Shown: positions 7,354 to 10,925 of the stretch, piece by piece
Layout of the letters: each line of letters starts with the position of its first letter
How positions within the stretch are numbered: the first letter of the stretch is position 1
Position numbers and translations under genes: made by a program
Assembly (NCBI GenBank): GCA_046316025.1
Contig: JBKCXU010000143.1
Coordinates: forward strand, 1-10,925
DNA from: JAJTHJ01 sp046316025
Lineage (GTDB): Bacteria > Pseudomonadota > Gammaproteobacteria > Burkholderiales > Burkholderiaceae_F
Direction: 5' to 3'
Length of the DNA stretch: 10,925 bases
The notes under the pieces: model-generated
Told to the model about the DNA's origin: nothing
The model's database searches: none
The model's input: the letters and a program-made list of their open reading frames with translations, nothing else

Positions 7354-7791
7354 ATGCCGTCACTGGACCGCGCCGCCCTCGCCGCCCGCCTGCCGCATCG
7401 CGGACCGATGTGCCTGCTCGACCAAGTGCTCGACTGGGCGCCGAACCGGATCTGGTGCCGGACGTGGACGCACCGGGATCCGGCCAACCCGCTGCGCTCG
7501 GCCGGCCGTTTGCACGCGGTGTGCGCGATCGAATACGCAGCCCAGGCGATGGCGGTGCACGGCGCACTGCAGGCCGCTGCGGGCGCCGTGGCGCCGCGGC
7601 CGGGCATGATCGGCGCTGTGCGCGACCTGCGGCTCGAGGTGGCGCGGCTCGACGCGATCGACGGCCCGCTCGAGATCTCGGCCGAACAGTTGCTGGCGGA
7701 CGACGCCTACGCGGTGTACGGCTTCGAGCTGACGGGGGCGGCGCAACGGCTCGTCAGCGGCCGCATCAGCTTGGCGCTGGGCTCGGCATGA
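7354..7791 (+). CDS. apeP: Hot-dog 3-hydroxyacyl-ACP dehydratase (ApeP-like)
   Basis: From ATG 7354 this is a 145-residue single hot-dog protein. It has the ApeP-family opening L-P-H15-R-G-P-M-C-L-L-D, and a helix with HAVCAIEYAAQAMAVHGAL at 54-72 that carries conserved His54 and Glu60. In APE systems the ApeP-type enzyme is the second dehydratase, working with ApeI-type proteins on alternating 3-hydroxyacyl-ACP intermediates. The ApeI-like protein here lacks the usual acidic residue, so this enzyme may be the main dehydratase. The start is 4 nt after the CLF stop; an in-frame ATG at 7309 would add 15 residues overlapping the CLF gene and lies outside the conserved fold. The stop overlaps the ketoreductase start by ATGA. 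Gene order KS-CLF-DH-KR is typical of the APE core. Confidence 0.87.
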   Translation: MPSLDRAALAARLPHRGPMCLLDQVLDWAPNRIWCRTWTHRDPANPLRSAGRLHAVCAIEYAAQAMAVHGALQAAAGAVAPRPGMIGAVRDLRLEVARLDAIDGPLEISAEQLLADDAYAVYGFELTGAAQRLVSGRISLALGSA

Positions 7792-8507
7792 AGCGGGCGC
7801 TGGTCACCGGCGGCAGCGGTGCCATCGGGGCGGCAATCTGCCGGCGGCTGGCTGCGGCCGGCTGCGAAGTGATCGTGCATGCGCACCGCAATCTCGCCGC
7901 CGCGGCGGCGCTCGCCGCGGAACTGGGCGCGGCGGGCGCGCGTGCGACGGCCATCGCCTTCGACCTGGCCGATCCGCAGGCGATCGGCGCGCGCATCGAT
8001 GAGATGCTGGCCGGCGGACCGATTCAGGTGCTGGTCAACAACGCCGGGGTGCATGACGACGCGGTGTTCCCAGGCATGACGCGGCAGCAGTGGAGCCATG
8101 TGCTGGACGTGCATTTGAACGGGTTCTACGGCGTGACCCAGCCACTGCTGCTGCCGATGATCCGCACGCGCTGGGGCAGGATCGTCAATGTCACTTCCGT
8201 GGCCGGCCTGACCGGCAACCGCGGGCAGGTCAACTACGCGGCGGCCAAAGGGGCGCTGCATGCCGCGACCAAGGCGCTCGCCCTGGAAGTGGCCAGCCGC
8301 GGCATCACGGTCAACGCGGTTGCGCCGGGGATCATCGACAGCGCGATGAGCGCCGGGGTGTTCGACCGTCAGCAGATCGAGCGCCTGGTGCCGGCCAAGC
8401 GGGCCGGCCGGCCGGACGAGGTGGCTGCACTGGTCGCGTTTCTGGCGTCCGAGGAGGCCGCCTACATCACCGGCCAGATCGTGTCGATCAACGGCGGCAT
8501 CATCTGA
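7788..8507 (+). CDS. apeQ: FabG-like 3-ketoacyl-ACP reductase (ApeQ-like)
   Basis: This 239-residue classical short-chain dehydrogenase/reductase has the nucleotide-binding motif TGGSGAIG (7-14), the NNAG motif (84-87), Asn111, and the catalytic Ser137, Tyr150 and Lys154 (Y-A-A-A-K). The C-terminus ends GQIVSINGGII, as in FabG, and NADPH use is likely. It would reduce the 3-keto group after each condensation, giving the substrate of the two dehydratases. Length is normal for FabG. The frame is open upstream into the dehydratase gene, but the ATG at 7788 is right next to the first beta strand and makes the ATGA overlap. It is the last gene of the plus-strand operon. In many APE clusters a second ketosynthase (ApeR type) follows the reductase; here a convergent methyltransferase gene lies 21 nt downstream instead. 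Confidence 0.9.
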   Translation: MKRALVTGGSGAIGAAICRRLAAAGCEVIVHAHRNLAAAAALAAELGAAGARATAIAFDLADPQAIGARIDEMLAGGPIQVLVNNAGVHDDAVFPGMTRQQWSHVLDVHLNGFYGVTQPLLLPMIRTRWGRIVNVTSVAGLTGNRGQVNYAAAKGALHAATKALALEVASRGITVNAVAPGIIDSAMSAGVFDRQQIERLVPAKRAGRPDEVAALVAFLASEEAAYITGQIVSINGGII

Positions 8508-8508
8508 G

Positions 8509-8541
8509 GCGCCGGTGCCGGTCGGGCATCAGGTCCGGCGC
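8509..8541. terminator. Weak candidate bidirectional terminator between convergent operons
   Basis: Between the ketoreductase stop and the methyltransferase stop, GCGCCGG at 8509-8515 can pair with CCGGCGC at 8535-8541. An inner TGCC (8516-8519) can pair with GGCA (8525-8528). Together they form a GC-rich stem with an asymmetric bulge. No T-run follows on either strand and part of the stem lies in the methyltransferase's last codons, so this is a hairpin in the right place rather than a proven intrinsic terminator. Confidence 0.25.
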
Positions 8542-9293
8542 GCCTGGAACTCGGCGAAGACCGACAGCGGTTTTTGATCGACGTGATGGCGCGCCTCGGC
8601 AAAGCCCGCGGTGCGGAGGGTCTCCACCACTTGCTGCGGGGGCACACAGGCCTCGATCGTGTCCCAGTAGTACCGCCAAAGCTGCGCGGTGGTCGGACCG
8701 GCCCCGACCAAGCGCGCCAGGCGTGGCACCACCCCCCGCATGTAGGCCTTGAGCAAGGCGCGCGACCAAGGCCGCTGCGGACGCGTGATCTCGAGCAGGC
8801 ACAGCCGCCCGCCGGGCCGCAGCACACGGTAGAACTCGCGAAACGCGACACCGATATCCTCGATGTGGCGCAGCGCGTACCCCATCGATAGAAAGTCGAA
8901 GCTGCGGTCGGGGAACGGCAGGGCCTCGGCCAGTCCGCACACCAGCCCCACCGTTGGCCCCAGGCGCCGACGCGCCTGCCCCAGCATGCCGACACTGGGA
9001 TCGAGTCCGACCAGTTCGCCCGCATCGCCGATGATGTGCAGCGCCCGCTCGGCGACCAGACCGGTGCCGATGCCGATGTCGAGCGCGCGCTGGCCCGCTT
9101 GCAGGCCGGCGCGACGCAGCGCCTGACCCCGGTACCAGGGCCCGGTGCCCAACGCGAGGATCGCCTCAACCCGGTCGTAACTGCCGGCGGTACCGTCGAA
9201 CAGCGCGCGCACGAACCCGGCGCGCGCCGGCGCCGTGCCGTAGTGCTCGAGCAGCGGCCGCTGCAGGGCATCGACCGGGGGCGGCGGCTTCAT
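8529..9293 (-). CDS. UbiE-like class I SAM-dependent methyltransferase
   Basis: The 254-residue protein has the SAM-binding core of class I methyltransferases: motif I LDIGIGTGLVAE (71-82), the acidic residue closing the second strand in VGLDPS (Asp98), SFDFLSMGYALRHIED (131-146) and VLRPGGRLCLLEI (157-169). The segment before motif I (YDRVEAILALGTGPWYR) resembles UbiE/COQ5, but genes of this kind in pigment clusters usually act on the cluster's product. A likely role is methylating the aryl head group of the polyene; this is inference. The start at 9293 overlaps the glycosyltransferase stop (ATGA), so it is the last gene of the minus-strand operon. The frame is open further upstream but only through the glycosyltransferase gene. 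A housekeeping ubiquinone role cannot be excluded but fits the context less well. Confidence 0.82.
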   Translation of the reverse strand: MKPPPPVDALQRPLLEHYGTAPARAGFVRALFDGTAGSYDRVEAILALGTGPWYRGQALRRAGLQAGQRALDIGIGTGLVAERALHIIGDAGELVGLDPSVGMLGQARRRLGPTVGLVCGLAEALPFPDRSFDFLSMGYALRHIEDIGVAFREFYRVLRPGGRLCLLEITRPQRPWSRALLKAYMRGVVPRLARLVGAGPTTAQLWRYYWDTIEACVPPQQVVETLRTAGFAEARHHVDQKPLSVFAEFQARRT

Positions 9294-10066
9294 TGGGGCT
9301 CTCTTCCGGCGGCGCGTGGCCGCGCGGCCAGCAGCCACGGCAGGCGTAGCGCGAAGCCCGTCATCAACCGGATGTGCATCCACGTCAGCAGCAGGTTGTC
9401 GCGCAGATAGTTGAAATGCGACACGCCTCCTTCGACCGCGCTCAGGTAGCGCACCGGCGCCGGCAGGTTGACCGGGGTCAGTCCCTGCCAGACCAGGCGC
9501 ACGGCGGCTTCGGGGTCGAAATCGAAGCCCCGCATGTGGCAGGAGCGGTCGAGCAACCCGAGCAGCGGCGCGATCGGATAGACGCGGAAGCCGAACAGGG
9601 AGTCCTCGATGCCGGCGCCAAGCGTCTCCAACTGGGCCCACCAGTTGGACACGCGCCGACCGCGCCGCCGCAACGCGGGCGCGCTGGCGTCGAACTGCGG
9701 CACACCCAGGATCAATGCGGCCGGCGCCTGCTGCGAGGCGCGCATGAAGCGCGGGATCGCATCGGCGGGATGCTGACCGTCGGCATCCATCGTCAGTGCG
9801 TGGGTGTAACCGGCGGCGCGTGCCGCGCGCAGACCATCGCGCAGCGCAGCGCCCTTGCCCCCGTTGCGCGCGCGGCGCAGCACGCGCAACGCCGTGCCGT
9901 ACTCGGAGGCGAGACGTTCGAGCGCTTCGGCACTGCCGTCGTCGCTGCCGTCGACGACGACCCAGACCGGCTGCCAGCAGGCAAGAGCCGCGCGCGCGCT
10001 GACTGCGGCGAGCGGGCCGCTGTTGTAGCTCGGCATCAGGACCAGATGCGTGGCGGAGGGGATCAT
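9290..10066 (-). CDS. Family 2 glycosyltransferase (DPM1-like) of the APE cluster
   Basis: This is a 258-residue GT-A fold glycosyltransferase. It shows the N-terminal nucleotide-sugar strand LVLMPSYNSGPL (8-19), VVVDGSDDGS (36-45), RNGGKGAALRDGL (67-79) and the metal-binding D94-A-D-G-Q-H99. A later block, GIEDSLFGFRVYP, is typical of polyprenyl-phosphate or lipid-directed family 2 enzymes. A hydrophobic segment near the C-terminus (about 228-250) may associate with the membrane. In many APE clusters an equivalent domain is fused to the LpxL-like acyltransferase; here the two are separate genes on opposite strands. It probably adds a sugar to the lipid anchor or headgroup. Start 10066 is set by the ATGA overlap with the upstream acyltransferase stop, and its own stop overlaps the methyltransferase start in the same way. 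Confidence 0.85.
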   Translation of the reverse strand: MIPSATHLVLMPSYNSGPLAAVSARAALACWQPVWVVVDGSDDGSAEALERLASEYGTALRVLRRARNGGKGAALRDGLRAARAAGYTHALTMDADGQHPADAIPRFMRASQQAPAALILGVPQFDASAPALRRRGRRVSNWWAQLETLGAGIEDSLFGFRVYPIAPLLGLLDRSCHMRGFDFDPEAAVRLVWQGLTPVNLPAPVRYLSAVEGGVSHFNYLRDNLLLTWMHIRLMTGFALRLPWLLAARPRAAGREPQ

Positions 10067-10788
10067 TGCGGCTCGCGCGACGGCGGGGCGTCCGGCAGCG
10101 TTTGCGTCCATTGTGCCCGCAAGCGCTCGACGATCTGCGCCGCCGGGGTTTGCGGATCGATGCGCGCGCCGCACCGCAGGCGGAAGTGCAACGGCAGCGG
10201 CGGCATGCGGCCCAGCGGCCAGCCCTTGGACAGAAAGCGCGTATTGGATTCGATCACGACGGCCTGGATCGGCACCCTTGCCTGGCGCGCGATCAGCGCC
10301 ACGCCGCCGTGCAGCGGACCCAGCGGCCAGGGATCGCTGCGCGTGCCTTCGGGGAAGATGATCAGCTGGCCCCCCTGCCGCAGCCGCTCGACCGCGGTGC
10401 GGGTCACGCTGATGAAGTCTTCGCCGCCCACGTAGCCGGCCAGGCGTGCCGCTGCCCCCCAGAACAGGCTGCGCGTGAGCGCGGGCTTCATCAGGCAGTA
10501 GCCGTCCGGCAGCACCGCCAGCAGCAGCAGCGCGTCGAGCAGGCTGGGGTGATTGGCCGCCACGATCAGCGGCGTCTCGCGCGCCAGCGGCGCGATCTCG
10601 TGCAGCTCGATGCACACGTAGCCGGTCGCGCGCAGCGTGCGGACGTAGAAGCGGAAGAACGCATGCGCCGCCGCGCGCCCGACCCTGCGCCCAGCGTGCT
10701 CCGGCAGCACAAGGTGCAGCACGGCTGCTACCGGCGTCCAAAGCAGGGTGCCTAGCCCGAGCGCGGCAAGGCAACCCCAAAGCAGCAT
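10063..10788 (-). CDS. PlsC-like 1-acylglycerol-3-phosphate acyltransferase
   Basis: From the ATG at 10788 the protein has 241 residues. A hydrophobic N-terminal anchor (about 1-27) is followed by the acyltransferase motifs N79-H80-P-S-L-L-D85 (HX4D, catalytic His/Asp) and FPEGTRSD (145-152). These mark the PlsC/LPLAT family. Such a gene often opens APE clusters and is thought to help build the lipid anchor at the inner membrane. The frame is open to an ATG at 10839, but those 17 extra residues (MPSTIGLKCRLRWAEIR) are translated from the tandem repeats of the adjacent insertion sequence and look unrelated to the family. The short N-terminus before the anchor suggests that the insertion removed or replaced a few native codons. 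No good ribosome binding site is visible before either start, so expression is doubtful. Confidence 0.82.
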   Translation of the reverse strand: MLLWGCLAALGLGTLLWTPVAAVLHLVLPEHAGRRVGRAAAHAFFRFYVRTLRATGYVCIELHEIAPLARETPLIVAANHPSLLDALLLLAVLPDGYCLMKPALTRSLFWGAAARLAGYVGGEDFISVTRTAVERLRQGGQLIIFPEGTRSDPWPLGPLHGGVALIARQARVPIQAVVIESNTRFLSKGWPLGRMPPLPLHFRLRCGARIDPQTPAAQIVERLRAQWTQTLPDAPPSREPQ

Positions 10789-10925
10789 GCGTATTTCAGC
10801 CCATCGTAGACGGCATTTCAGGCCGATCGTAGACGGCATTTCAAGTTGATCGTGGACGCTGTTTCAGCGTGATCGTGGACGGGGTTTCAGGCGGATCGTG
10901 GACGATCCGGGAGCGCGCAGGCGAT
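10788..10925. mobile_element. Probable end of an IS21-family insertion sequence (extends to the right)
   Basis: Next to the acyltransferase start lies an array of short direct repeats of the kind IS21-family elements (istA/istB) carry at their ends, where several transposase binding sites follow one another. A possible tip is TGCGTATTTCAG beginning at 10788, since IS21 ends usually start with TG. The transposase genes would lie beyond 10925 and are not visible, so the family call is a pattern match to repeat spacing and sequence, not a homology result. Confidence 0.5.
10793..10906 (+). repeat. Five tandem 22-23 bp direct repeats
   Basis: Units begin at 10793, 10815, 10838, 10861 and 10884. 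Each starts RTTTCA, has three or four variable bases, then GATCGTRGACG. The first unit is 22 bp, the next three are 23 bp, and the fifth runs into different sequence after GGACG. Units 1-2 share TCGTAGACGGC while units 3-5 have TCGTGGACG. The fifth unit also forms a palindrome, CGGATCGT-GG-ACGATCCG, at 10892-10909. The units follow one another without spacers, so this is not a CRISPR array. Confidence 0.85.

Noticed and set aside
10789..10839. A 17-residue N-terminal extension of the PlsC-like protein starting at 10839.
   Set aside because: The residues are translated from the IS repeat units and precede the membrane anchor without family resemblance. It remains possible as a real hybrid start.
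10793..10906. A CRISPR array.
   Set aside because: Units are contiguous 22-23 bp repeats with no unique spacers of regular length and no cas genes nearby.

Overview
The window is high-GC proteobacterial DNA (about 70% GC by eye). It carries most of an aryl polyene (APE/xanthomonadin-type) pigment cluster, the type II FabF/FabG/FabZ-like polyketide pathway that makes aryl-capped polyene carboxylic acids and attaches them to an outer-membrane lipid. The recognisable signature is a ketosynthase next to a Cys-less partner (chain length factor), two hot-dog dehydratases, a ketoreductase, an LpxL-like acyltransferase, a LolA-like carrier and an MMPL exporter. Codon use and gene content suggest a gamma- or betaproteobacterium (Xanthomonadales/Nevskiales-like, or a Thauera/Azoarcus-like group); I cannot be more specific.

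Layout. Left edge (1 to about 140): the first codons of an IS110-family transposase, minus strand, running off the window, then a junction into the 3' part of an AMP-dependent aryl ligase gene. From there to 8507 is one tightly packed plus-strand operon: ligase 3' fragment, FabZ-like dehydratase, LpxL-like acyltransferase, LolA-like carrier, MMPL exporter, alpha/beta hydrolase, ketosynthase, chain length factor, ApeP-like dehydratase and FabG-like ketoreductase. Most neighbours overlap by 4 to 20 nt and the largest gap is 17 nt. A 21-nt gap separates it from a convergent minus-strand operon (8529 to about 10788): PlsC-like acyltransferase, family 2 glycosyltransferase and UbiE-like methyltransferase, joined by ATGA overlaps. 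Right edge (about 10788 to 10925): about five tandem 22-23 bp repeats, best read as the multiple-repeat end of an IS21-family element that continues to the right.

How the genes work together (family knowledge plus inference). The ligase would activate an aryl acid. KS/CLF, ketoreductase and the two dehydratases would extend it with malonyl-ACP to a conjugated polyene. The hydrolase and methyltransferase would release or decorate it. The glycosyltransferase and two acyltransferases would build the lipid anchor. The LolA-like protein and MMPL pump would move the product to the outer membrane.

The main point of interest is that the cluster is bracketed by two unrelated insertion sequences and appears incomplete here. 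The ligase is cut by the IS110 element, and no acyl carrier protein, aromatic ammonia-lyase or second (ApeR-type) ketosynthase is visible. I see no RNA gene, CRISPR array or origin, and no gene-free stretch longer than 300 bases.
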